DNA of 64,000 nucleotides, taken from Sympetrum striolatum. Its lineage: Eukaryota; Arthropoda; Insecta; Odonata; Libellulidae. The position numbers and the translations under genes were made by a program. Under the pieces are notes generated by a model, which did no database searches, was not told the DNA's origin, and saw only the letters and a list, made by a program, of their open reading frames with translations. Below are positions 39,170-49,865 of this stretch, piece by piece (position 1 is the stretch's first letter; the number at the start of each line of letters is the position of its first letter). The stretch spans positions 274,001 through 338,000 of the forward strand of contig CANPUZ010000074.1 of the NCBI GenBank assembly GCA_947579665.1. Direction: 5' to 3'.

Positions 39170-39458
39170 ATCCAAGGACAAAATTAGAGTTTAGACGGAA
39201 GATTGCTCAGGTGTACTTTACTCGGTACAAGACGGATTAAAACCACCCGGTGGACGACTCAGCAAGGCTTCCACGTCAAAAACTGGCCCCACGCAAGAGT
39301 TATGGTATGATCAATTAATCGGTGTAATTGGTGACATATCGCAGAACAAGGGAAAACGCTGCGCTTATGAAGAGTGCGAGAGTCGTGGGAGAACAATGCG
39401 TAATAAGTGCGATGTTGGGCTCTGTGTTAAAAGTTTTACAAAGTGCTTAACAAAATAA
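39170..39458 (+). pseudogene. Transposase remnant: C-terminal basic and cysteine-rich domain
   Basis: The first part reads KLEFRRKIAQVYFTRYKTD and hits TAA at 39238. A one-base frame change near 39238 leads into PPGGRLSKASTSKTGP, then RCAYEECESRGRTMRNKCDV and GLCVKSFTKCLTK with a terminal TAA at 39456. This matches the piggyBac C-terminal zinc-binding cysteine-rich domain. Compared with the usual pattern, a Cys of the CxxC before DVGLC reads Arg, one Cys after VK reads Ser, and the terminal YH reads CL, so zinc binding would be impaired. Confidence 0.85.
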
Positions 39459-39464
39459 TTATAA

Positions 39465-39470
39465 AATAAA
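39465..39470 (+). promoter_or_regulatory. Polyadenylation signal AATAAA
   Basis: AATAAA lies 7 bases after the terminal TAA of the pseudogene, within ATAAAATAAATAC. Further AATAAA-like sites follow at about 39517-39541. Position and motif fit the 3' end of the former transposase mRNA. Confidence 0.65.
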
Positions 39471-39577
39471 TACTTATATCTTCCAAGAAAAACCATTTAA
39501 TACAATATTTTTTTGAAATAAATAAGATTTTTTGCAATAAAATGCTTTTTTTAAATTTCATCATGGCGCGCGTATTA

Positions 39578-39615
39578 GTAGTAGTGGGAAGGACTGACGT
39601 GCCCATATGGGAACG
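39578..39615 (-). repeat. 38-bp subterminal inverted repeat, right arm (with palindrome copy R1)
   Basis: Reverse complement of 37479-37516 with one mismatch. Its inner part AAGGACTGACGTGCCCATAT plus GGGAACG (39589-39615) is also a direct near-copy of the L1 motif at 37118-37144. One sequence is therefore present as one direct and one inverted relation to the left end. Confidence 0.88.
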
Positions 39616-39734
39616 GGCATTTGCAACGAACCTATTATTGTTAACTTTTTTAAAACAATTTTCTGTTTTTAATTTAGGTCATCTGAATACCAATATACTA
39701 AAATTAGGGTAATTTTTAAGAAAAAATAATTCTC
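39616..39734 (+). other. piggyBac right noncoding region
   Basis: AT-rich noncoding sequence between the subterminal repeat and the right terminus. It includes the 14-mer CTGTTTTTAATTTA at 39663-39676 shared with the left side (37355-37368). Confidence 0.6.
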
Positions 39735-39746
39735 GTCCTTGGAGGG
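39735..39746 (-). repeat. piggyBac terminal inverted repeat, right
   Basis: GTCCTTGGAGGG, the inverted partner of the left terminus with 10 of 12 matches, directly followed by TTAA. Confidence 0.9.
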
Positions 39747-39750
39747 TTAA
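39747..39750. repeat. TTAA target-site duplication, right
   Basis: TTAA follows the GGAGGG terminus and leads straight into a satellite monomer (TTTTCCTTATTTTATCGAG). It duplicates 37108-37111. Confidence 0.95.
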
Positions 39751-41849
39751 TTTTCCTTATTTTATCGAGATTTGACCAAAAAAAGCAAGAAAAACGAATA
39801 ATTTTAGCGAAATTTCAATTTTTTTCCACTTTTTTTCCCTTAATTTTCCTTATTTTATCGAGATTTGACCGAAAAAAGCAAGAAAAACGAATAATTTTAG
39901 CAAAATATCAATTTTTATCATCTTTCTTCCCTTGATTTTCCTTATTTTATCGAGATTTGACCGAAAAAAGCAAGAAAAACGAATAATTTTATCGAAATTT
40001 CAATTTTTATCATCTTTTTTCCCTTGATTTTCCTTATTTTATCGAGATTTGACCGAAAAAAGCAAGAAAAACGAATAATTTCAGCGAAATATCAATTTTT
40101 ATCCTCTTTTTTTCCCTTAATTTTCCTTATTTTATCGAGATTTGACCGAAAAAAGCAAGAAAAACGAATAATTTTATCGAAATTTCAATTTTTTTCCTCT
40201 TTTTTCCCTTGATTTTCCTTATTTTATCGAGATTTGACCGAAAAAAGCAAGAAAAACGAATAATTTTATCGAAATTTCAATTTTTATCATCTTTCTTCCC
40301 TTGATTTTCCTTATTTTATCGAGATTTGACCGAAAAAAGAAAGAAAAACGAATAATTTTAGCGAAATTTTAATTTTTTTCCTTTTTTTTCCCTTAATTTT
40401 CCTTATTTTTTCGAGATTTGGCCGAAAAAAGCAAGTAAAACGAATAATTTTTGCGAAATTTCAATTTTTTTTATCTTTTTTCCCCTTAATTTTCCTTATT
40501 TTATCGAGATTTGACCGAGAAAAGCAAGAAAAACGAATAATTTTATCGAAATTTCAATTTCTATCCTCTTCTCTTCCCTTAATTTTCCTTATTTTATCGA
40601 GATTTGACCGAAAAAAGCAAGAAAAACGAATAATTTTAGCGAAATTTCAATTTTTTTCCTCTTTTTTTTCCTTAATTTTCCTTAGTTTATCGAGATTTGA
40701 CCGAAAAAAGCAAGAAAAACGAATTATTTTAGCGAAATTTCAATTTTTATCCTCTTTTTTTCCCTTAATTAATTTAGATTTAACCGAAAAAAGCAAGATA
40801 ACGAATAATTTTAGCGAAATTTTAATTTCTTTCTTCTTTTTTTCCCTTAATTTTCCTTATTTTATCGAGATTTGACCGAAAAAAGCAAGAAAAACGAATA
40901 ATTTTAACGAAATATCAATTTTTATCATCTTTTTTCCCTTGATTTTCCTTATTTTATCGAGATTTGACCGAAAAAGCAAGAAAAAAGAATAATTTTATCG
41001 AAATTTCAATTTTTATCATCTTTTTTCGCTTGATTTTCCTTATTTTATCGATATTTGACCAAAAAAAGCAAGAAAAACGAATAATTTTAGCGAAATATCA
41101 ATTTTTATCCCCTTTTTTTCCCTTAATTTTCCTTATTTTATCGAGATTTGACCGAAAAGAGCAAGAAAAACGAATAATTTTAGCGAAATTTCAATTTTTT
41201 TCATCTTTTTTTCCCTTAATTTTCGTTATTTTATCGAGATTTGACCGAAAAAGCAAGAAAAACGAATAATTTTAGCGAAATTTTAATTTTTTTCCTCTTT
41301 TTTTCCCTTAATTTTCCTTATTTTATCGAGATTTGGCCGAAAAAAGCAAGAAAAACGAATAATTTTAGCGAAATTTCAATTTTTATCATCTTTTTTCCCT
41401 TGATTTTCCTTATTTTATCGAGATTTGACCGAAAAAAGCAAGAAAAACGAATTATTTTATCGAAATTTCAATTTTTATCATCTTTTTTCCCTTGATTTTC
41501 CATATTTTATCGAGATTTGACCGAAAATAAGCAAGAAAAACGAATAATTTTAGCGAAATATAAATTTTTATCCTCTTTTTTCCCTTAATTTTCCTTATTT
41601 TATCGAGATTTGGCCGAAAAAAGCAAGAAAAACGAATCATTTTAGCGAAATTTCAATTTTTTACTCTTTTTTTCCCATAATTTTCCTTAGTTTATCGAGA
41701 TTTGACCGAAAAAAGCAAGAAAAACGAATAATTTTAGCGAAATATCAATTTTTATCATCTTTTTTCCCTTGATTTTCCTTATTTTATCGAGATTTGACCG
41801 AAAAAAGCAAGAAAAACGAATAATTTTATCGAAATTTCAATTTTAATCA
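39751..41849 (+). repeat. Satellite sub-block after the insertion
   Basis: About 22 monomers. The first monomer (ACCAAAAAAAGC) is the downstream half of the pair split by piggyBac. A CCGAAAAAAGAAAG monomer near 40331 and a CCGAGAAAAGC monomer near 40515 start the set of right-arm higher-order markers. Short monomer near 40765. No gene seen. Confidence 0.75.
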
Positions 41850-43870
41850 TCTTTTTTCCCTTGATTTTCCTTATTTTATCGAGATTTGACCGAAAAAAGC
41901 AAGAAAAACGAATAATTTTAGCGAAATATCAATTTTTATCCTCTTTTTTTCCCTTAATTTTCCTTATTTTATCGAGATTTGACCAAAAAAAGGAACAAAA
42001 ACGAATAATTTTAGCGAAATTTCCAATTTTTTTCCAATTTTTTTTCCCTTAATTTTCCTTATTTTATCGAGATTTGACCGAAAAAAGCAAGAAAAACGAA
42101 TAATTTTAGCGAAATATCAATTTTTATCCTCTTTTTTTCCCTTAATTTTCCTTATTTTATCGAGATTTGACCGAAAAAAGCAAGAAAAACGAATAATTTT
42201 ATCGAAATTTCAATTTTTATCATCTTTTTTCCCTTGATTTTCCTTATTTTATCGAGATTTGACCGAAAAAAGCAAGAAAAACGAATAATTTTATCGAAAT
42301 TTCAATTTTTATCATCTTTTTTCCCTTGATTTTCCTTATTTTATCGAGATTTGACCGAAAAAAAAAAGAAAAACGAATAATTTTAGCGAAATTTTAATTT
42401 TTTTCCTCTTTTTTCCCCTTAATTTTCCTTATTTTATCGAGATTTGACCGAGAAAAGCAAAAAAACGAATAATTTTATCGAAATTTCAATTTCTATCCTC
42501 TTCTCTTCCCTTAATTTTCCTTATTTTATCGAGATTTGACCGAAAAAAGCAAGAAAAACGAATAATTTTAGCGAAATTTCAATTTTTTTCCTCTTTTTTT
42601 TCCTTAATTTTCCTTAGTTTATCGAGATTTGACCGAAAAAAGCAAGAAAAACGAATTATTTTAGCGAAATTTCAATTTTTATCCTCTTTTTTTCCCTTAA
42701 TTAATTTAGATTTAACCGAAAAAAGCAATATAACGGATAATTTTAGCGAAATTTTAATTTCTTTCTTCTTTTTTTCCCTTAATTTTCTTTATTTTATCGA
42801 GATTTGACCGAAAAAAGCAAGAAAAACGAATAATTTTAACGAAATATCAATTTTTATCATCTTTTTTCCCTTGATTTTCCTTATTTTATCGAGATTTGAC
42901 CGAAAAAAGCAAGAAAAACGAATAATTTTAGCGAAATATCAATTTTTATCCTCTTTTTTTCCCTTAATTTTCCTTATTTTATCGAGATTTGACCAAAAAA
43001 AGGAACAAAAACGAATAATTTTAGCGAAATTTCCAATTTTTTTCCAATTTTTTTTCCCTTAATTTTCCTTATTTTATCGAGATTTGACCGAAAAAAGCAA
43101 GAAAAACGAATAATTTTAGCGAAATATCAATTTTTATCCTCTTTTTTTCCCTTAATTTTCCTTATTTTATCGAGATTTGACCGAAAAAAGCAAGAAAAAC
43201 GAATAATTTTATCGAAATTTCAATTTTTATCATCTTTTTTCCCTTGATTTTCCTTATTTTATCGAGATTTGACCGAAAAAAGCAAGAAAAACGAATAATT
43301 TTATCGAAATTTCAATTTTTATCATCTTTTTTCCCTTGATTTTCCTTATTTTATCGAGATTTGACCGAAAAAAGAAAGAAAAACGAAAAATTTTTGCGAA
43401 ATTTCAATTTTTTTCCTCTTTTTTCCCCTTAATTTTCCTTATTTTATCGAGATTTGACCGAGAAAAGCAAGAAAAACGAATAATTTTATCGAAATTTCAA
43501 TTTCTATCCTCTTCTCTTCCCTTAATTTTCCTTATTTTATCGAGATTTGACCGAAAAAAGCAAGAAAAACGAATAATTTTAGCGAAATTTCAATTTTTTT
43601 CCTCTTTGTTTTCCTTAATTTTCCTTAGTTTATCGAGATTTGACCGAAAAAAGCAAGAAAAACGAATTATTTTAGCGAAATTTCAATTTTTATCCTCTTT
43701 GTTTCCCTTAATTAATTTAGATTTAACCGAAAAAAGCAATATAACGAATAATTTTAGCGAAATTTTAATTTCTTTCTTCTTTTTTTCCCTTAATTTTCTT
43801 TATTTTATCGAGATTTGACCGAAAAAAGCAAGAAAAACGAATAATTTTAACGAAATATCAATTTTTATCA
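41850..43870 (+). repeat. Tandem duplication, 1010-bp unit
   Basis: Two adjacent copies, about 41850-42860 and 42860-43870. Landmarks are 1010 bp apart: 41861/42871, TTCCAATTTT tail near 42020/43030, CCGAGAAAAGC near 42449/43459, short monomer near 42704/43717. Copy differences are few: an AAAAAAAAAG run near 42357 versus AAAAAAGAAAG, and TTTTTTTTCC versus TTTGTTTTCC. Confidence 0.88.
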
Positions 43871-44350
43871 TCTTTTTTCCCTTGATTTTCCTTATTTTAT
43901 CGAGATTTGACCGAAAAAGCAAGAAAAAAGAATAATTTTATCGAAATTTCAATTTTTATCATCTTTTTTCCCTTGATTTTCCTTATTTCATCGATATTTG
44001 ACCGAAAAAAGCAAGAAAAACGAATAATTTTAGCGAAATATCAATTTTTATCCCCTTTTTTTCCCTTAATTTTCCTTATTTTATCGAGATTTGACCGAAA
44101 AGAGCAAGAAAAACAAATAATTTTAGCGAAATTTCAATTTTTTTCATCTTTTTTTCCCTTAATTTTCCTTATTTTATCGAGATTTGACCGAAAAAAGCAA
44201 GAAAAACGAATAATTTTAGCGAAATTTTAATTTTTTTCCTCTTTTTTTTCCTTAATTTTCCTTATTTTATCGAGATTTGGCCGAAAAAAGCAAGTAAAAC
44301 GAGTAATTTTTTCAAAATTTCAATTTTTTTCCTCTTTTTTCCCTTTAATT
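43440..44350 (+). repeat. Duplicated satellite block, copy 1 (partner about 48966-49865)
   Basis: The landmark CCGAGAAAAGC is at about 43457 and 48983 (offset 5526). After an 11-bp deletion in the second copy (loss of AATTTTCCTTA near 49140) the offset becomes 5515 (43907/49422). Shared sequence includes the AATATAACGAATAA short-monomer variant and CCCCTTTTTTTCCC. Confidence 0.8.
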
Positions 44351-47300
44351 TTCCTTATTTTATCGAGATTTGACCGAAAAAAGCAAGAAAAACGAATAAT
44401 TTTAGCGAAATTTTAATTTTTTTCCTCTTTTTTTCCCTTAATTTTCCTTATTTTATCGAGATTTGGCCGAAAAAAGCAAGAAAAACGAATAATTTTAGCG
44501 AAATTTCAATTTTTATCATCTTTTTTCCCTTGATTTTCCTTATTTTATCGAGATTTGACCGAAAAAAGCAAGAAAAACGAATTATTTTATCGAAATTTCA
44601 ATTTTTATCATCTTTTTTCCCTTGATTTTCCATATTTTATCGAGATTTGACCGAAAAAAGCAAGAAAAACGAAAAATTTTAGCGAAATATCAATTTTTAT
44701 CCTCTTTTTTTCCCTTAATTTTCCTTTTTTTATCGAGATTTGGCCGAAAAAAGCAAGAAAAACGAATCATTTTAGCGAAATTTCAATTTTTTACTCTTTT
44801 TTTCCCATAATTTTCCTTAGTTTATCGAGATTTGACCGAAAAAAGCAAGAAAAACGAATAATTTTAGCGAAATATCAATTTTTATCATCTTTTTTCCCTT
44901 GATTTTCCTTATTTTATCGAGATTTGACCGAAAAAAGCAAGAAAAACGAATAATTTTACCGAAATTTCAATTTTTATCAGCTTTTTTCCCTTGATTTTCC
45001 TTATTTTATCGAGATTTGACCGAAAAAAGCAAGAAAAACGAATAATTTTAGCGAAATATCAATTTTTATCCTCTTTTTTTCCATTAATTTTCCTTATTTT
45101 ATCGAGATTTGACCAAAAAAAGGAACAAAAACGAATAATTTTAGCGAAATTTCCAATTTTTTTCCAATTTTTTTTCCCTTAATTTTCCTTATTTTATCGA
45201 GATTTGACCGAAAAAAGCAAGAAAAACGAATAATTTTATCGAAATTTAAATTTTTATCATCTTTTTTCCCTTGATTTTCCTTATTTTATCGAGATTTGAC
45301 CGAAAAAAGCAAGAAAAACGAATAATTTTATCGAAATTTCAATTTTTATCATCTTTTTTCCCTTGATTTTCCTTATTTTATCGAGATTTGACCGAAAAAA
45401 GAAAGAAAAACGAATAATTTTAGCGAAATTTTAATTTTTTTCCTTTTTTTTTCCCTTAATTTTCCTTATTTTTTCGAGATTTGGCCGAAAAAAGCAAGTA
45501 AAACGAATAATTTTTGCGAAATTTCAATTTTTTTCCTCTTTTTTCCCCTTAATTTTCCTTATTTTATCGAGATTTGACCGAGAAAAGCAAGAAAAACGAA
45601 TAATTTTATCGAAATTTCAATTTCTATCCTCTTCTCTTCCCTTAATATTCCTTACTTTATCGTGATTTGACCAAAAAAAGGAAGAAAAACGAATAATTTT
45701 AGCGAAATTTCAATTTTTTTCCGCTTTTTTTTCCTTAATTTTCCTTATTTTATCGAGATTTGACCGAAAAAAGCAAGAAAAACGAATAATTTTAGCGAAA
45801 TTTCAATTTTTTTCCTCTTTTTTTTCCTTAATTTTCCTTAGTTTATCGAGATTTGACCGAAAAAAGCAAGAAAAACGAATTATTTTAGCGAAATTTCAAT
45901 TTTTATCCTCTTTTTTTCCCTTAATTAATTTAGATTTAACCGAAAAAAGCAAGAAAACGAATAATTATAGCGAAATTTTAATTTCTTTCTTCTTTTTTCC
46001 CTTAATTTTCCTTATTTTATCGAGATTTGACCGAAAAAAGCAAGAAAAACGAATAATTTTAACGAAATATCAATTTTTATCATCTTTTTTTCCCTTAATT
46101 TTCCTTATTTTATCGAGATTTGACCGAAAAAAGCAAGAAAAACGAATAATTTTAGCGAAATTTTAATTTTTTTACTCTTTTTTTTCCTTAATTTTCCTTA
46201 TTTTATCGAGATTTGGCCGAAAAAAGCAAGTAAAACGAGTAATTTTTTCAAAATTTCAATTTTTTTCCTCTTTTTTCCCTTTAATTTTCCTTATTTTATC
46301 GAGATTTGACCGAAAAAAGCAAGAAAAACGAATAATTTTAGCGAAATTTTAATTTTTTTCCTCTTTTTTTCCCTTAATTTTCCTTATTTTATCGAGATTT
46401 GGCCGAAAAAAGCAAGAAAAACGAATAATTTTAGCGAAATTTCAATTTTTATCATCTTTTTTCCCTTGATTTTCCTTATTTTATCGAGATTTGACCGAAA
46501 AAAGCAAGAAAAACGAATTATTTTATCGAAATTTCAATTTTTATCATCTTTTTTCCCTTGATTTTCCATATTTTATCGAGATTTGACCGAAAAAGCAAGA
46601 AAAACGAATAATTTTAGCGAAATATCAATTTTTATCCTCTTTTTTTCCCTTAATTTTCCTTTTTTTATCGAGATTTGGCCGAAAAAAGCAAGAAAAACGA
46701 ATCATTTTAGCGAAATTTCAATTTTTTACTCTTTTTTTCCCATAATTTTCCTTAGTTTATCGAGATTTGACCGAAAAAAGCAAGAAAAACGAATAATTTT
46801 AGCGAAATATCAATTTTTATCATCTTTTTTCCCTTGATTTTCCTTATTTTATCGAGATTTGACCGAAAAAAGCAAGAAAAACGAATAATTTTATCGAAAT
46901 TTCAATTTTTATCATCTTTTTTCCCTTGATTTTCCTTATTTTATTGAGATTTGACCGAAAAAAGCAAGAAAAACGAATAATTTTAGCGAAATATCAATTT
47001 TTATCCTCTTTTTTTCCATTAATTTTCCTTATTTTATCGAGATTTGACCAAAAAAAGGAACAAAAACGAATAATTTTAGCGAAATTTCCAATTTTTTTCC
47101 AATTTTTTTTCCCTTAATTTTCCTTATTTTATCGAGATTTGACCGAAAAAAGCAAGAAAAACGAATAATTTTATCGAAATTTAAATTTTTATCATCTTTT
47201 TTCCCTTGATTTTCCTTATTTTATCGAGATTTGACCGAAAAAAGCAAGAAAAACGAATAATTTTATCGAAATTTCAATTTTTATCATCTTTTTTCCCTTG

Positions 47301-48030
47301 ATTTTCCTTATTTTATCGAGATTTGACCGAAAAAAGAAAGAAAAACGAATAATTTTAGCGAAATTTTAATTGTTTTCCTTTTTTTTTCCCTTAATTTTCC
47401 TTTTTTTTCGAGATTTGGCCGAAAAAAGCAAGTAAAACGAATAATTTTTGCGAAATTTCAATTTTTTTCCTCTTTTTTCCCCTTAATTTTCCTTATTTTA
47501 TCGAGATTTGACCGAAAAAAGCAAGAAAAACGAATAATTTTATCGAAATTTCAATTTCTATCCTCTTCTCTTCCCTTAATACTCCTTATTTTATCGAGAT
47601 TTGACCAAAAAAAGGAAGAAAAACGAATAATTTTAGCGAAATTTCAATTTTTTTCCATTTTTTTTTCCTTAATTTTCCTTATTTTATCGAGATTTGACCA
47701 AAAAAAGGAAGAAAAACGAATAATTTTAGCGAAATTTCAATTTTTTTCCTCTTTTTTTTCCTTAATTTTCCTTAGTTTATCGAGATTTGACCGAAAAAAG
47801 CAAGAAAAACGAAATATTTTAGCGAAATTTCAATTTTTATCCTCTTTTTTTCCCTTAATTAATTTAGATTTAACCGAAAAAAGCAAGAAAACGAATAATT
47901 ATAGCGAAATTTTAATTTCTTTCTTCTTTTTTTCCCTTAATTTTCCTTATTTTATCGAGATTTGACCGAAAAAAGCAAGAAAAACGAATAATTTTAACGA
48001 AATATCAATTTTTATCATCTTTTTTCCCTG
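44160..48030 (+). repeat. Tandem duplication, 1935-bp unit
   Basis: Two adjacent copies, about 44160-46095 and 46095-48030. Landmarks are 1935-1938 bp apart: AAAACGAGTAATTTTTTC (44297/46233), 44991/46926, CCGAAAAAAGAAAG (45395/47330), short monomer (45926/47863). Shared sequence includes CCATATTTTATCG and the ACGAATCATTTTAGCG monomer. Confidence 0.87.
44440..45160 (+). repeat. Duplicated satellite block, copy 1 (partner 50685-51410)
   Basis: Matches 50685-51410 at an offset of 6245 bp (44622/50867; TTCCAATTTT tail 45147/51392). Downstream the offset grows by 93 bp, an extra monomer in the second copy. Shared rarities include GATTTTCCATATTTT, ACGAATCATTTTAGCG and TTTACTCTTTTTTTCCCATA. Confidence 0.8.
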
Positions 48031-48500
48031 ATTTTCCTTATTTTATCGAGATTTGACCGAAAAAAGCAAGAAAAAAGAATAATTTTATCGAAATTTCAAT
48101 TTTTATCATCTTTTTTCCCTTGATTTTCCTTATTTTATCGATATTTGACCGAAAAAAGCAAGAAAAACGAATAATTTTAGCGAAATATCAATTTTTATCC
48201 TCTTTTTTTCCCTTAATTTTCCTTATTTTATCGAGATTTGACCGAAAAGAGCAAGAAAAACGAATAATTTTAGCGAAATTTCAATTTTTATCATCTTTTT
48301 TCCCTTGATTTTCCTTATTTTATCGAGATTTGACCGAAAAAAGCAAGAAAAACGAATAATTTTAGCGAAATATCAATTTTTATCCTCTTTTTTTCCCTTA
48401 ATTTTCCTTATTTTATCGAGATTTGACCAAAAAAAGGAACAAAAACGAATAATTTTAGCGAAATTTCCAATTTTTTTCCAATTTTTTTTCCCTTAATTTT
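47340..48500 (+). repeat. Duplicated satellite block, copy 1 (partner 53210-54375)
   Basis: The rare AATTGTTTTCC variant is at 47369 and 53239, followed in both by a CCTTTTTTTTCGAG tail and an AATACTCCTT monomer. Offset is 5870-5873 bp (48305/54178). Confidence 0.85.
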
Positions 48501-49865
48501 CCTTATTTTATCGAGATTTGACCGAAAAAAGCAAGAAAAACGAATAATTTTAGCGAAATATCAATTTTTATCCTCTTTTTTTCCCTTAATTTTCCTTATT
48601 TTATCGAGATTTGACCGAAAAAAGCAAGAAAAACGAATAATTTTATCGAAATTTCAATTTTTATCATCTTTTTTCCCTTGATTTTCCTTATTTTATCGAG
48701 ATTTGACCGAAAAAAGCAAGAAAAACGAATAATTTTATCGAAATTTCAATTTTTATCATCTTTTTTCCCTTGATTTTCCTTATTTTATCGAGATTTGACC
48801 GAAAAAAGAAAGAAAAACGAATAATTTTAGCGAAATTTTAATTTTTTTCCTTTTTTTTCCCTTAATTTTCCTTATTTTTTCGAGATTTGGCCGAAAAAAG
48901 CAAGTAAAACGAATAATTTTTGCGAAATTTCAATTTTTTTCCTCTTTTTTCCCCTTAATTTTCCTTATTTTATCGAGATTTGACCGAGAAAAGCAAGAAA
49001 AACGAATAATTTTATCGAAATTTCAATTTCTATCCTCTTCTCTTCCCTTAATTTTCCTTATTTTATCGAGATTTGACCGAAAAAAGCAAGAAAAACGAAT
49101 AATTTTAGCGAAATTTCAATTTTTTTCCTCTTTTTTTTCCTTAGTTTATCGAGATTTGACCGAAAAAAGCAAGAAAAACGAATTATTTTAGCGAAATTTC
49201 AATTTTTATCCTCTTTTTTCCCTTAATTAATTTAGATTTAACCGAAAAAAGCAATATAACGAATAATTTTAGCGAAATTTTAATTTCTTTCTTCTTTTTT
49301 TCCCTTTATTTTCTTTATTTTATCGAGATTTGACCGAAAAAAGCAAGAAAAACGAATAATTTTAACGAAATATCAATTTTTATCATCTTTTTTCCCTTGA
49401 TTTTCCCTATTTTATCGAGATTTGACCGAAAAAGCAAGAAAAAGGAATAATTTTATCGAAATTTCAATTTTTATCATCTTTTTTCCCTTGATTTTCCTTA
49501 TTTTATCGATATTTGACCGAAAAAAGCAAGAAAAACGAATAATTTTAGCGAAATATCAATTTTTATCCCCTTTTTTTCCCTTAATTTTCCTTATTTTATC
49601 GAGATTTGACCGAAAAGAGCAAGAAAAACGAATAATTTTAGCGAAATTTCAATTTTTTTCATCTTTTTTTCCCTTAATTTTCCTTATTTTATCGAGATTT
49701 GACCGAAAAAAGCAAGAAAAACGAATAATTTTAGCGAAATTTTAATTTTTTTCCTCTTTTTTTTCCTTAATTTTCCTTATTTTATCGAGATTTGGCCGAA
49801 AAAAGCAAGTAAAACGAGAAATTTTTTCGAAATTTCAATTTTTTTCCTCTTTTTTCCCTTTAATT

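Larger units (their letters stand above)
37842..39458 (+). pseudogene. piggyBac transposase pseudogene (DDE_Tnp_1_7 family)
   Basis: In life this gene would encode a piggyBac-type DDD transposase that cuts and pastes the element at TTAA sites. Recognisable parts in order are: acidic N-terminus (from 37844), start of the DDE_Tnp_1_7 domain (38101-38510), first catalytic block (38514-38690), late catalytic block with NKHMGGTDQ (38738-39092), and C-terminal basic plus cysteine-rich segment (39170-39458). It is broken by in-frame stops (TAA 38084, TGA 38440, TAA 39017), by reading-frame changes between successive blocks, and by loss of the stretch that should carry the second catalytic Asp. An intact family member is about 550-600 residues; the remnants add up to roughly 460-480. 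The first catalytic position reads EEEM where the family has DE(S/D)M. It is not functional. Confidence 0.93.
37112..39746 (+). mobile_element. piggyBac-superfamily DNA transposon, decayed, 2635 bp
   Basis: A complete-ended but internally decayed piggyBac-like element sits in the satellite array. Evidence: TTAA on both sides, terminal inverted repeats beginning CCC and ending GGG, subterminal palindromic repeats, and a + strand pseudogene matching the piggyBac transposase (DDE_Tnp_1_7 type) along most of its length, followed by a poly(A) signal. Base composition is visibly less AT-rich than the satellite. Excising the element plus one TTAA rejoins TCTTCTTTTCCC-TTAA-TTTTCC followed by an ACCAAAAAAAGC monomer, close to the normal order of this monomer pair elsewhere. 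PiggyBac elements use exactly TTAA and excise precisely, so the call is secure. The non-autonomous state is inferred from broken coding capacity. Confidence 0.96.

Noticed and set aside
37842..39458. Programmed frameshifting to express a full transposase
   Set aside because: There are too many shifts, plus in-frame stops, a missing catalytic segment and altered catalytic and zinc-binding positions; ordinary decay explains all of it.
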